DNA from: Peptococcaceae bacterium
GTDB taxonomy: Bacteria > Bacillota > Desulfotomaculia > Desulfotomaculales > Desulfocucumaceae
Reading direction: 5' to 3'
NCBI GenBank assembly: GCA_023512435.1
Contig: JAILZP010000015.1
Span: 1-64,000, forward strand
Length of the DNA: 64,000 bases
Every line of letters begins with the position of its first letter. Positions within the stretch are counted from its first letter, which is position 1. The notes below the pieces were generated by a model, which was not told the DNA's origin, did not search any database, and saw nothing but the letters and a program-made list of their open reading frames with translations. Shown here piece by piece: positions 17,347 to 26,167 of this stretch. A program made the position numbers and the translations under genes.

Positions 17347-18054
17347 TCAGCAGTGCGGGGAATAATGACGGGGGTCCACCAGCTCCCGGTACTTGTACAC
17401 CACCTGTTTGAAATCCTTCCAGGCGTCAACCTTCAGGCGCGGATTCCTCAGCAGCGCGGCGGGATGGTAGGTGGGCATGATCAGCATGCCGTCCCTTTCC
17501 ACCCACTTGCCCCGGTCCCTGGTGATCCTCCCCCCGGGGTCCACAATCTCCTGCAGGGCCGTGGCCCCCAGGAGCACCATGATTACCGGCCTGATCAGCC
17601 TGATCTGGGCGTCCAGGTTGGGCCTGCAGGCGGCCCGCTCGTCCTCGGCGGGGATCCTGTTGCCCGGGGGCCTGCACTTCACCGTGTTCAGTATGTAAAC
17701 GTGCACAAACCGGTTAAATCCGCAGGCTTCCAGTATTTTGTCGAGCAGTTGTCCGGCCTTTCCCACAAAGGGCCTTCCCAGCAGGTCCTCGTCGGCCCCC
17801 GGTCCCTCACCGCACAGCACCACCCGGGCGGCCGGGTTGCCCTCTCCGAAGACCACCCCCCGGCACCCGCCGCGCAGGCGGCAGCGGTTACAGGTCTTCA
17901 CCTTTTCCTCCAGTTCCCTGAAATCATTTATCCCGGCCAGGTCCCATTCTTCATCGGGAAATAACACCTGCCACCCCTCCCGGGTAATGATATGTAAACT
18001 ATTCTCTTTTTCACCTCCCGTCTCCTGTCTGCCGGAAAAAGATAACTGCCGCAT
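17347..18054 (-). CDS. Uracil-DNA glycosylase, family 4 (Fe-S type)
   Basis: 235 residues. Removes uracil from DNA. Motif A is GEGPGADEDLLGRPFVGKAG near residue 83 and motif B is HPAALLRNP near 205; CNRCRL near 55 and downstream Cys residues (VKCRPPGNR, ERAAC) match the 4Fe-4S ligands of family 4 enzymes. The first 20 residues include RQETGGEKE, encoded by a copy of the CAGGAGA-type tract, so the true start may be further in; no good ribosome-binding site is seen for the ATG at 18054. Confidence 0.92.
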   Translation of the reverse strand: MRQLSFSGRQETGGEKENSLHIITREGWQVLFPDEEWDLAGINDFRELEEKVKTCNRCRLRGGCRGVVFGEGNPAARVVLCGEGPGADEDLLGRPFVGKAGQLLDKILEACGFNRFVHVYILNTVKCRPPGNRIPAEDERAACRPNLDAQIRLIRPVIMVLLGATALQEIVDPGGRITRDRGKWVERDGMLIMPTYHPAALLRNPRLKVDAWKDFKQVVYKYRELVDPRHYSPHC

Positions 18055-18074
18055 AAAACGGCAGCTTCCTTCAG

Positions 18075-18263
18075 TTATTCCTTTTCCAGGACGATTTTAT
18101 GGTCCACCAGGGCCAGCTCCGCTATCCTTGCCTTGACAATCTTTCTGCGGCCGAAGATGTCCTCCAGCATCAGCCCCTCCTCGTGGGGAACCACTTTATC
18201 CACCATTTCCAGAAAAAGTTCCTCCCTGCCGTCCTTGCGCAGGTAAGCGTTCGCCTCGCACAC
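18075..18263 (-). CDS. CooT-family nickel-binding protein
   Basis: 62 residues. Starts MCEANAYL and has EDIFGRRKIVKARIAEL: the CooT signature, in which Cys2 is the nickel ligand of a dimer. In Rhodospirillum CooT supports nickel insertion into carbon monoxide dehydrogenase; no CODH gene is in this window. GTG start with GGAGGTGG about 9 bases upstream. It lies 20 bases upstream of the uracil-DNA glycosylase on the same strand. Confidence 0.85.
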   Translation of the reverse strand: MCEANAYLRKDGREELFLEMVDKVVPHEEGLMLEDIFGRRKIVKARIAELALVDHKIVLEKE

Positions 18264-18329
18264 CGTTTACCACCTCCAGCATTCCCCAAAATTTAAAACC
18301 ACTTCGGTCCGTCAGACGATAACAGGGCA

Positions 18330-18480
18330 AAGACCTCCGTGGTCCAAACATCAGATATCGGTCGTAAGACGTCGGACGTCGGCCAAAAGAGATTATATGA
18401 CAGGAATGTAATATCCCATAAAGCCTGACGACTGACGTCAGACTTCCGACGACCGGAACGGGACCTCCGTGATCCCTTTA
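18330..18480. repeat. Paired periodic tracts in the CooT/MinJ gap (CGTC dialect)
   Basis: The gap 18264-18509 has a direct repeat ACCTCCGTGGTCC / ACCTCCGTGATCC (about 18330 and 18464) enclosing two CGTC-rich stretches (GTAAGACGTCGGACGTCGG; GACTGACGTCAGACTTCCG) that are partly inverted with respect to each other. No gene or promoter is apparent. Confidence 0.5.
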
Positions 18481-18509
18481 AAAAATTATAGAATGGGGCA
18501 AAATAGCTG

Positions 18510-19808
18510 TCAACGCTTAATTTTTTCCCACAGCCGGGCCATCGCCCCGGCCAGCCGGCCCGGTGAATCAATTTCCACATAGGCCTTTTCATTCTCCGCG
18601 GGAACCACCAGCACGCCCAGCGGCCTGTTCAGGTCGGGCCTGAAAGCCAGGCCCCGGCTGTACACCTGTCCCCGCCCCCGCAGGAACTCCAACTCCAGGG
18701 ATCCCGGAACTTTTTCCAGGGCGTGTTTCAGCCCCCACCGGTCGTTGACCGGATAGCCCCCCACGGTGATCAGCACGTCCCCGGACCTGATGCCCATGTT
18801 CCAGGCAATGGAGTCCGGGATTACATCGAGGACCCGCACTCCCCGGTCTGACGGGGCAAAGGCCGGCCTGCCCGCCAGCTCCATTCTCCTGCCGACGCAG
18901 ATCACCAGTTCGTGCCCCAGGGGGGAAAAAAGGGCGGCCACCGGGGCAAGAAAATGAAAATCCTGGGCAAGAACGGCCAGGGTGAAAAGTGTAACGCTGT
19001 ACAGCGCCAGGTAAAAAGCCGAAAGCCTGCTCTTTTCCCAGGGGGAGCGGGCAATGGCCAGGTCGCCGTAGCCCAGGCCCGCCACCACCGAAACCAGGGC
19101 ATACCCGGCGCTGACATGCGGTTCAACCTCTCCCGGCTTGATCAGCGGCCACCACTGGGGCATGTTGCCGAAAAGCTCCCGGGAATCCGGGTAAGCCGCA
19201 ACGGTTAAGGCCACCAGGGGTATGGGCCAGAATTTCTGAAGGGTGAAGCCTCCCAAAACCCTGCCGGAGGAATCCCCGAAAAAAGTGGGGACCGCCCCCA
19301 GGTGGCCGCTGAAGAAAATCAGCACGCTTTCCACCATGTGCAGCACGGCCACCAGTGCCAGCACCTGGTAGATGTTCACCGGGGGCAGTCCGGTGATTAT
19401 ATTGGCCAGGGAGATAATTCCACCGGCGTAGGCGAAGCAGATGAACCTGGGATTGATCAGCATCAGCAGAACGGCGATAAAAAGGAAAAGCACGAACACG
19501 GTCCCTGAACCGGTCAGGGGCAGCCCTGCCAGGACGATCAGGATGCTGCCCCCCAAACCCCCGGCAAGGCCCAGGAGTGTGGCGGAAAGGGTGTCCCTCC
19601 ACATCCCCCGGGTCTTTACGCCGAACATTGACGCCCGGACCGCCTCGGAACGCCTGTACTGCAGAGCCACCAGGGCCGTCACCGCCGCCATCAGAAACAG
19701 GAATTCCGGCTCCAGGAAGAGAAGAAAGTAGCTTTTGATTACCAGCGGAACAACCTCAGTCAGCAGGTACACTCCCGCACCGCCCCGTCGGAGGTGTGAA
19801 CATCCCAC
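18510..19808 (-). CDS. MinJ-like polytopic membrane protein with C-terminal PDZ domain
   Basis: 432 residues. About eight hydrophobic segments cover 15-310; a PDZ domain follows at about 330-410 (GVRVLDVIPDSIAWNMGIRSGDVLITVGG). This architecture and the place next to a Ctp protease and ftsEX match B. subtilis MinJ (YvjD), which bridges MinCD and DivIVA at septa. Assignment to MinJ is by architecture and neighbourhood. The longest frame starts at a GTG (19808) without a clear ribosome-binding site; a GTG about 12 codons in is an alternative. It lies 21 bases after ctp. Confidence 0.78.
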   Translation of the reverse strand: MGCSHLRRGGAGVYLLTEVVPLVIKSYFLLFLEPEFLFLMAAVTALVALQYRRSEAVRASMFGVKTRGMWRDTLSATLLGLAGGLGGSILIVLAGLPLTGSGTVFVLFLFIAVLLMLINPRFICFAYAGGIISLANIITGLPPVNIYQVLALVAVLHMVESVLIFFSGHLGAVPTFFGDSSGRVLGGFTLQKFWPIPLVALTVAAYPDSRELFGNMPQWWPLIKPGEVEPHVSAGYALVSVVAGLGYGDLAIARSPWEKSRLSAFYLALYSVTLFTLAVLAQDFHFLAPVAALFSPLGHELVICVGRRMELAGRPAFAPSDRGVRVLDVIPDSIAWNMGIRSGDVLITVGGYPVNDRWGLKHALEKVPGSLELEFLRGRGQVYSRGLAFRPDLNRPLGVLVVPAENEKAYVEIDSPGRLAGAMARLWEKIKR

Positions 19809-19829
19809 AACTCAATTTACAAAACTTAT

Positions 19830-21047
19830 TCAGGCCGCCTTGTTCCCAAGCTTCTCGCTGACTACGTCAACAGCCTTCTGGAGCTGAACATCCTGCCCTC
19901 CGGGGGGTTGGCTCACCACAACGTCCGGTTCTATCCCCTTTTTGTTGATATCATGCTTCTTGGGCGTCAGATACCGGGCGGTGGTGAGCTTCAGCCCGGC
20001 CCCGTTGTCCAGGTCGAAAACCATCTGGACGACTCCCTTGCCGAAGGTTTTCTGGCCCACCAGTATTCCGGACCCGGTGTCCTTGACGGCGCCGGCCACT
20101 ATCTCGGCGGCGCTGGCGCTGTGCTCGTTAATCAGCACGGCCAGGGGAAGCCCCAGATTGTTCCCCCGGGCGGGGTACTCCTCCTGGCGCCCTCCCCGGT
20201 AGTCGATGTACACCACCGGCCCGGCCGGGACAAAACGGCCGGCCACCTTTACGGCAGACATCAGCTCGCCGCCCGGGTTGCTCCGCAGGTCCAGGACCAC
20301 GGCCCGCAATCCCTGCTGCTTGAGCCGGGATATGTTCTCTTCCAGCTCCTCCGGCGTTTTCTCGGTAAACTGGACAATGCCCACATAGGCGATACCGTTC
20401 TTCAACATCCGGCTCTCCACCGTGGGAACGGTAATTTCCTCCCTGGTCAGTTCCACCTCGAAGGGATTGGGAACATTGGGCCTGACCAGGGTCAGGGTGA
20501 CTTTTGTCCCCACCGGCCCCCGCATCAGCTGCACCGCCGTTTCCAGGTCAATCCCCCGGACTTCACGGTTGTCAATCTTGTAGATCACGTCTCCCGGCTG
20601 AATCCCTTCCCGGTAAGCCGGAGTGCCCCTGTAGGTCCTGGCCACCGTAAGGTATTCATCCTTCATGCCCACCAGAATGCCCAGGCCGCCAAAGGTGCCT
20701 TTTATCTGCTCCCGCAGGTGCTTGTAGGTTACCGGGTCCAGGTAGGCCGAATACGGGTCGTCCAGGGACTGGACAAGGCCCCGGATGGCGCCTTCCACCA
20801 TGGTGTCGTAACCCACCGGGTTCAGGTACTGGGTCTTGATCAGGGCAATAACCTTGACAAGATTGCCGAACTGCTTGTAGTTGGTGGCCACCAGCCACCC
20901 GAGGCCGACCACCAGTACAAAAACGGCCACGGCCAGGCCGGTGACTACCCGGTAAATCCACCTGTTTGAACGATATCGGCCAAAGCTCAAGAAAATCTCC
21001 TTCTCCTTCCCGGCGGGCCCCGGCGATGCGGACCCGGACCGAACCAT
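19830..21047 (-). CDS. C-terminal processing protease (S41, CtpA/CtpB-like)
   Basis: 405 residues. One N-terminal membrane anchor (about 33-55), PDZ domain at about 115-195 (GTFGGLGILVGMKDEYL ... GIQPGDVIYKIDN) and the tail-specific protease domain with catalytic serine in EHSASAAEIVAGA and lysine in KTFGKG. It acts outside the membrane, cutting proteins at their C-termini; CtpB in B. subtilis works in sporulation signalling. The last residues NKKGIEPDVVV match the family end. Precedes the MinJ-like gene on the same strand. Confidence 0.93.
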   Translation of the reverse strand: MVRSGSASPGPAGKEKEIFLSFGRYRSNRWIYRVVTGLAVAVFVLVVGLGWLVATNYKQFGNLVKVIALIKTQYLNPVGYDTMVEGAIRGLVQSLDDPYSAYLDPVTYKHLREQIKGTFGGLGILVGMKDEYLTVARTYRGTPAYREGIQPGDVIYKIDNREVRGIDLETAVQLMRGPVGTKVTLTLVRPNVPNPFEVELTREEITVPTVESRMLKNGIAYVGIVQFTEKTPEELEENISRLKQQGLRAVVLDLRSNPGGELMSAVKVAGRFVPAGPVVYIDYRGGRQEEYPARGNNLGLPLAVLINEHSASAAEIVAGAVKDTGSGILVGQKTFGKGVVQMVFDLDNGAGLKLTTARYLTPKKHDINKKGIEPDVVVSQPPGGQDVQLQKAVDVVSEKLGNKAA

Positions 21048-21150
21048 GATCTACAGATTATTATACTATAAGTTTGGCCAGGAGATTACAATATTATGGC
21101 AAATCGCAGCATTCCAGGACGCCCCGGCGGCAGGGCGGCCGCCGCGGGAG

Positions 21151-21173
21151 AAAAAAGCCGCCGTTTCCGGCGG
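21151..21173 (-). terminator. Rho-independent terminator after the M23 gene
   Basis: Minus strand: CGCCG-type stem CCGCCG / CGGCGG around a GAAA loop, then TTTTTT. It lies 13 bases past the M23 stop and should separate ftsEX-M23 from ctp-minJ. Confidence 0.8.
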
Positions 21174-21185
21174 TGGCGCCTGTAT

Positions 21186-22313
21186 TTAGAAAAATCCCAT
21201 GGGGTTCACCGGCGTCCCGTCTCTCCTCACCGAAAAGTCCAGGTGGGGGCCGGTGGACATCCCGGTGCTGCCGACCTTGCCTATCACCTGGCCCTTGATC
21301 ACCCGGTCGCCCTTCGCCACAAGCTGGGCGGAGAGGTGGGAATAAAGCGTGGTCAGCCCGTTGCCGTGATCGATCATGACCACATTCCCGTATCCGCTCA
21401 TGTAACCGACCTCGATGACCTCCCCGTCCTGGGCCGCCACCACCTTGGTCCCGGTGGGGGCCGGTATGTCTATCCCGTTGTGGTGCCGGACACCTCCCAG
21501 CACCGGGTGCACCCTGTTGCCAAAGGGAGATGAAATCTCGGTATAACCTGGAACCGGCCAGGCAAACGATCCGGTGCCGGCCGGGGTTTGCTGCCTGGGC
21601 CTGCTCTTCAGCATCTCCCTGATTATTTCCTGTTCTCTCTGCTCCAGTTCCTCGGCCTCGGCTTCAAACCTGCCGAGGTCCTGCCTTGCCCTGGACAGGA
21701 GGGCCACCTTTTGGGCCTGTTGGGTTCTCAGTTCGGCTTTGGCCGCCTCATGCATGGCCATGACGGCGTACAGGTCGTTCCGTCTGGCTTCCAGGGCCGC
21801 CTTCCGGTCCTCCAGGTTCTGCTTCTTTTCCGTAACCTGCTTGACAATCTTAAGATCCCGGCTGATAATCCGCCTCAGCATTTCCGCCCGGTTGATGAAG
21901 TCGGAAAAACTGTCCGAGTCCAGCAGCACCTCCAGGTAGCTTATGTTCCCCGAAATATAGAGGCCCCGGACCCTTTTCCTGAAGGTCTGGTTGCTCTCTT
22001 CAAGTTCCTGCCTGGATTTTTCAAGTTCCTTCTCGGCCCGGTCCAGTTCCGCCTGGGCCAGCTTCAAGCCGGCCTCCAGTTCCCTGGCCTGGCGCTCCCT
22101 GTACTCAATGCCCTGGTCCAGCATTTTTACCTCGGAGGCGTAGCTGTTCACCGCCCTTCTGCCCGATTCCACCTCCTGCCGCTTCTGGTTGAGCTTCTCC
22201 CGGGTTTCATTGAGCAGGTTTTCCAGCTGGTCGCCATAGGCGGAACTGACTGACAGAATGACAAAAACCAGGCTCAGAACAAGCGCCGTAATCTTTTTTT
22301 TAGGCCATGCCAC
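21186..22313 (-). CDS. EnvC-like murein hydrolase activator / M23 peptidase
   Basis: 375 residues. Signal peptide (cleaved about 27), a long coiled coil at about 30-245 (heptad text rich in E, Q, K, R, L) and a C-terminal LytM/M23 domain at about 260-375. Zinc-site residues are kept: HHNGIDI supplies His and Asp and GPHLDFSV the later His. It follows ftsX by 56 bases; FtsEX-coupled coiled-coil M23 proteins activate or perform cell-wall cutting at the septum. GTG start at 22313. Confidence 0.9.
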   Translation of the reverse strand: MAWPKKKITALVLSLVFVILSVSSAYGDQLENLLNETREKLNQKRQEVESGRRAVNSYASEVKMLDQGIEYRERQARELEAGLKLAQAELDRAEKELEKSRQELEESNQTFRKRVRGLYISGNISYLEVLLDSDSFSDFINRAEMLRRIISRDLKIVKQVTEKKQNLEDRKAALEARRNDLYAVMAMHEAAKAELRTQQAQKVALLSRARQDLGRFEAEAEELEQREQEIIREMLKSRPRQQTPAGTGSFAWPVPGYTEISSPFGNRVHPVLGGVRHHNGIDIPAPTGTKVVAAQDGEVIEVGYMSGYGNVVMIDHGNGLTTLYSHLSAQLVAKGDRVIKGQVIGKVGSTGMSTGPHLDFSVRRDGTPVNPMGFF

Positions 22314-22369
22314 AGAAAAGAACCCCCCTTGTCAACAGCTACCAGCAGCTGGAAGCTGGAAGCTAGCAG

Positions 22370-23257
22370 CTATATTTTAAGGAACCTCCTGATGGACAAG
22401 ATACTCCCCAGCGCCCCGATGACCAGGCCTGTCCCCAGCACCCCCCCAAGCACCATGATGATGGTCCGCTGGTCGGTCACCGGGTGAATGAAGGGCAGGG
22501 ACTGGTCTATATAGTTGGCCAGCGACATATAGCCGGCGTATACCGCCAACCCGGCCAGAACGGCGCCCAGAAAGCCCAGGATCATCCCCTCCAGCAGGTA
22601 AGGGAAGCGGACAAACCAGTTGGTGGCCCCCAGAAGCACCATGATTCCTATTTCCCTGCGCCTGGCAAAAACCGACATGCGAATGGTGGTGGAGATCAGG
22701 AATACTGCCGCCAGGCACAAAATCCCCAGGATTCCGGTCCCGGCCACCCTTACCCAGCGGGTGGCCGAAACCAGCTTTTCCACCAGGCCGTGGCCGTAGA
22801 TTACCTGGTCCACCCCGTTCAGCCTCTCCAGCCTGCCGGCCAGTTCCGGAATCTGGTCCGCCTGGACGGCTTTGATCCTGAAGGCGTCGGGCAGCGGGTT
22901 GTCATTTTGCAGCCCCTCCAGGATCTCCCGGCGGTTTTGAAGATTTCTCTTCATTTCCTCCAGGGCCTGGTCTTTGGACACAAATTCCACCAGGGACACG
23001 CCCGGCAGCCTTTCGATTTCTTTCTGGAGTTTGTTGATGTTTTCCCTGGACTGCCCGTCCCGGAGAATAACCCTGACCTCAAGGCCCGACTCGAGGCCGC
23101 GGGTAAATTCATTGGCGTTGACCACCAGCAGGGCGAAAATTCCCACAATCAGCAGGGAAACGGCCACCGTGCCCACCGAAGCCGCCGAAAGCCAGCTGTT
23201 CCGGGCAATTGACTGCAGCGCTTCCCTCCAGTAGTAAGACAAAGTTCTAAGGCTCAT
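22370..23257 (-). CDS. ftsX: Cell division ABC-transporter-like permease FtsX
   Basis: 295 residues with four membrane segments: one at about 22-45 and three in the C-terminal half (about 170-290), enclosing an extracellular loop that in relatives binds peptidoglycan hydrolase activators. RRREIGIMVLLGATNWFVRFP is the conserved FtsX cytoplasmic motif. Overlaps ftsE by 11 bases. The stop codon and the next bases come from an AGCTGCTAGC-type tract. Confidence 0.95.
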   Translation of the reverse strand: MSLRTLSYYWREALQSIARNSWLSAASVGTVAVSLLIVGIFALLVVNANEFTRGLESGLEVRVILRDGQSRENINKLQKEIERLPGVSLVEFVSKDQALEEMKRNLQNRREILEGLQNDNPLPDAFRIKAVQADQIPELAGRLERLNGVDQVIYGHGLVEKLVSATRWVRVAGTGILGILCLAAVFLISTTIRMSVFARRREIGIMVLLGATNWFVRFPYLLEGMILGFLGAVLAGLAVYAGYMSLANYIDQSLPFIHPVTDQRTIIMVLGGVLGTGLVIGALGSILSIRRFLKI

Positions 23258-23933
23258 TGCTGTAGACCCCGCCTTCCTCGTCGCGGGTCACCCTGCCCCC
23301 GGACATGGCCACAACCCTTTTTTTCATGGCGTCAACGATGTCCCTGGCGTGGGTGGCCATGATCACCGTGGTGCCGGACCGGTTGATCTCTTCCAGCAGC
23401 CTCATCAGCCCCCAGGCGGTATCCGGGTCCAGGTTGCCGGTGGGCTCGTCGGCGATCAACACCACCGGGTTGTTGACGATGGCCCGGGCAATGCACACCC
23501 TCTGCTGCTCACCCCCGGAAAGCTCCGAGGGAAACACCCTGGTCTTTTCCAAAAGCCCGACCCGTTCCAGAACCGCCGGCACCCTGGTCTTTATTTCTCT
23601 TGTTGAAGCCCCGGTCACTTCCATGGCAAAGGCCACGTTTTCAAACACGTTTTTCTGGGGCAGGAGCCTGAAGTCCTGGAAAACCATGCCTATTTTCCTT
23701 CGCAGGTAGGGAATCTCCCTTCCCTTGAGGCGGGCGATATTCTTTCCGTTAAACAGCACCTGGCCCCTGGTGGGCAGCTCCTCCCTGAATAAGACCTTGA
23801 TCAGGGAGGTTTTACCGGCACCGCTCGGACCCACAAGAAAAACAAACTCCCCCCTGTTGATGGTCAGGGAGACATCGTTCAGTGCCTTGACTCCGTTGGG
23901 GTAGAGCTTGGTAACGTTGTAAAAGTTGATCAT
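23247..23933 (-). CDS. ftsE: Cell division ATP-binding protein FtsE
   Basis: 228 residues. Walker A GPSGAGKTSL, Q-loop FQDFRLLPQKNV, signature LSGGEQQRVCIARAI and Walker B VLIADEPTGNLDPDT are typical of FtsE. It powers FtsX to control wall hydrolysis at division. ATG at 23933 (MINFYNVTKLYPNG) is the usual start and has GAGGTG 6-11 bases upstream; the longer in-frame region is leader. A Spo0A-box-like site lies at 23977-23986. Confidence 0.96.
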   Translation of the reverse strand: MINFYNVTKLYPNGVKALNDVSLTINRGEFVFLVGPSGAGKTSLIKVLFREELPTRGQVLFNGKNIARLKGREIPYLRRKIGMVFQDFRLLPQKNVFENVAFAMEVTGASTREIKTRVPAVLERVGLLEKTRVFPSELSGGEQQRVCIARAIVNNPVVLIADEPTGNLDPDTAWGLMRLLEEINRSGTTVIMATHARDIVDAMKKRVVAMSGGRVTRDEEGGVYSNEP

Positions 23934-23976
23934 GCCGCACCTCGAACAGGTAAAGTGCACAACAGAAATATTAGCT

Positions 23977-23986
23977 ATTTCGACAA
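23977..23986 (-). promoter_or_regulatory. Spo0A-box-like site upstream of ftsE
   Basis: Minus strand TTGTCGAAAT matches the 0A box core TTGTCGAA. It lies 44 bases upstream of the ftsE start in a divergent gap (23934-24124) whose other side would carry the promoter of the SLH gene. Confidence 0.4.
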
Positions 23987-24124
23987 CCCGGCAAAGAAGT
24001 CCTTTCCCGATAATCAATTAAAAAGGAAAAATAACCAATTTTAGCGAATTAAAGAATCATTGGAACCGGAACCAACCCGGCATTCGTTTCGTCCAAGTAA
24101 GTAGAAAATATTGGAGGGGAAAAA

Positions 24125-25927
24125 ATGGTTAAAAAAGCTGTCCGGATGACACTGGTTCTTGCCCTGGCCGCCTGCTGGCTGCTCGTCCCCCGGGTTGTTC
24201 CGGCCGCCTCCGCCGGGTCTTTCAAGGACACAGGCAGTCACTGGTCCGGGCAGGCGGTGGAAAAATCATACGCCCTGGGCTTAATGAGGGGTTATCCCGG
24301 GAATGTCTTCAAGCCGGAGGATCCGGTCACCAGGCTGGAGGCCATCGCCACCATCATCAGCGCCATGGGCCTGGAAGACCGGGCCAAAAGCCTGGACTGG
24401 AAAAACAGCGGAATAAGGCTCCCCCAGGGAATGTTCTGGGGGCAGGGCCACCTGGTCCTGGCGGTGCAGAAAGGCCTGCTTGACAAAAATCATGTTTACA
24501 ACCTGCTATACGATCAACCCATCCCCAGGCAGGAAGTGGCAACCCTGGTGGCGGTGGCCCTCCGGGACAAGCTGAAGGAAAAAGGAGACATTGAAAAGCT
24601 GACCTACTCCGACAGCGCCCAAATCAGCCCTGAATATAAGCAGTACGTGGCCGACGTAACCCGGAACAACATCATGCAGGGTATCAGCGACAATGAATTC
24701 GGCCCCCACGAGGTGATGAAAAGGGGGCAGATGGCCGCCCTGATGGTAAAAATAGTCCAGGACGGCTGGTTTGAGTACGGCGCCGGGAAAATAATCACCG
24801 GCAACCTGAGCGCCATTGACAGCGCCTCGGGGTTGATAACCGTAACCAGGGCCGACGGAACCCCCGTACCCCGGCTGGCGGACGCGCAAACGGTTGTGTA
24901 CAGGGATTCCAGGGCCTCCTCCCTGGACGCTTTCAAGGTAGGCGACCGGGTGCTGATGATTGCCGGATCCGACGCCAGGATAAAGTACCTGGAGAGCGAC
25001 GGGGACGCCGCTCCCACCTGGAACGGAAACACCGCCTATAACGAAACAACCAGCGGGGAAGTAACCGGTGTGTTCTCAAGCTATTTTACCGTTAAAACCT
25101 CTTCAGGAAGCGAAAGGAGATTCAGCGCCAAGGCCGGCGAACTGAAACTGGCCAGGGGCGGCGTCCTCCTGCCCTACACCGATCTGAAAGCCGGCGACCG
25201 GGTGAAGGTGATCTCGGTTTCCGGCGAGGCCCGGGAAATAACGCTCCTGGACAGTGAAGATTATATCGAGGCCCAGGTGCGGACCGTTGACTACTTCTAC
25301 TACATGATCACCCTGCTGGAGGACAACGGCAGGAGAAAGGAATACGAGGTCAAACTGGGCGCCCCGATAAGGAAGGGAAACGACACGGTGCGGCTGGATG
25401 AACTGAAGCAGGGGGACCGTGTCCGCTTCAAGCTGGGCAGCGACGGAAAAATAACCGAGATTTCGGCGACGGGGGAAGGCGTGCGCGGCGTATCCGGCAA
25501 GGTCACGGACCTGCGCCCGGGAAGCAGCCCCCGCATATACGTCGATTCCCACAGGTACTACATCGCCGACAACGCCAGGATAACCAGGGACGGCGACAGG
25601 ATAGACCTGGAAGACATTATGATCGGCGCCGAGGTGTCCCTGGAGCTGGATGACGACGACACGGCCGTAGAAATCGAAGTGACCGACGACGAGGACATCA
25701 CGGTGGAAGGCACGGTCACCGACGTGGACGAAGACGACGGGAAAATAACCATAGAGCAGTCCAACGGCCTGGAATTCACCCTCCGGGTCAGCAGCAGCTG
25801 CACCTTCTACGACCAGACCTCGTCTTCGTCCGGCATATCGGACCTGGACGACATAAGAAGGGGATGGGAGGTAAGGCTGTACCTGGACAACGGCCGGGTC
25901 AGGTCGATCAGGGTGACGGACAGGTAG
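24125..25927 (+). CDS. SLH-domain surface protein with five repeated beta modules and acidic tail region
   Basis: 600 residues. Signal peptide (cleaved about 29). SLH repeats at about 32-85, 108-145 and 158-215: the first has VTRLEA, the second IPRQEV, the third MKRGQM in place of TRAE. From about 220 to the end, five copies of a module of about 65-75 residues recur, each with a GxVxx start, a strand-turn-strand core and (F/L)KxGDRVxxxS/L (for example DAFKVGDRVLMI, DLKAGDRVKVIS, ELKQGDRVRFKL). The fourth module is very acidic (DDDDTAVEIEVTDDEDITVE). GGAGGGG is 5-11 bases before ATG. It probably attaches to pyruvylated wall polymer; ligand of the modules is not known. Confidence 0.86.
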   Translation: MVKKAVRMTLVLALAACWLLVPRVVPAASAGSFKDTGSHWSGQAVEKSYALGLMRGYPGNVFKPEDPVTRLEAIATIISAMGLEDRAKSLDWKNSGIRLPQGMFWGQGHLVLAVQKGLLDKNHVYNLLYDQPIPRQEVATLVAVALRDKLKEKGDIEKLTYSDSAQISPEYKQYVADVTRNNIMQGISDNEFGPHEVMKRGQMAALMVKIVQDGWFEYGAGKIITGNLSAIDSASGLITVTRADGTPVPRLADAQTVVYRDSRASSLDAFKVGDRVLMIAGSDARIKYLESDGDAAPTWNGNTAYNETTSGEVTGVFSSYFTVKTSSGSERRFSAKAGELKLARGGVLLPYTDLKAGDRVKVISVSGEAREITLLDSEDYIEAQVRTVDYFYYMITLLEDNGRRKEYEVKLGAPIRKGNDTVRLDELKQGDRVRFKLGSDGKITEISATGEGVRGVSGKVTDLRPGSSPRIYVDSHRYYIADNARITRDGDRIDLEDIMIGAEVSLELDDDDTAVEIEVTDDEDITVEGTVTDVDEDDGKITIEQSNGLEFTLRVSSSCTFYDQTSSSSGISDLDDIRRGWEVRLYLDNGRVRSIRVTDR

Positions 25928-25943
25928 TTAGCCGCCCATGCGG

Positions 25944-26167
25944 CAGAACTCAGAACCCAGAACTCAGAACTCAGAATACATGACACTTTTCTGCAAGTCA
26001 AAGTTCACCGCGGTTCGGAAAGCCTTTTGACCGGCACCTTCACTTTTGTGCTTTAAAGCGTCATATACTTTCCTGAGAGGGAACAAAAATGCCCTGCAGC
26101 ATGTTAAATGCCAGGGCATTTTATTATTCCATTTATTCTGGGGTCTGAGTTCTGAATCCTGAGTTCT
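25944..26167. repeat. Inverted pair of CAGAACTC tracts between convergent genes
   Basis: Left arm 25944-25978 repeats CAGAACTC/CAGAACCC units; right arm 26143-26167 is the inverted form (GAGTTCTGAATCCTGAGTTCT-like). A GC hairpin (GCCGC/GCGGC, 25931-25944) directly precedes the left arm, as it does for the copy near 39129. The right arm reaches the stop codon of the transketolase C-subunit gene. Confidence 0.75.
26087..26122. terminator. Bidirectional terminator between the SLH and transketolase genes
   Basis: AAAATGCCCTG and CAGGGCATTTT form an 11-bp perfect stem with T-rich sequence on both sides. It serves convergent genes ending at 25927 (plus) and 26166 (minus). Confidence 0.8.
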
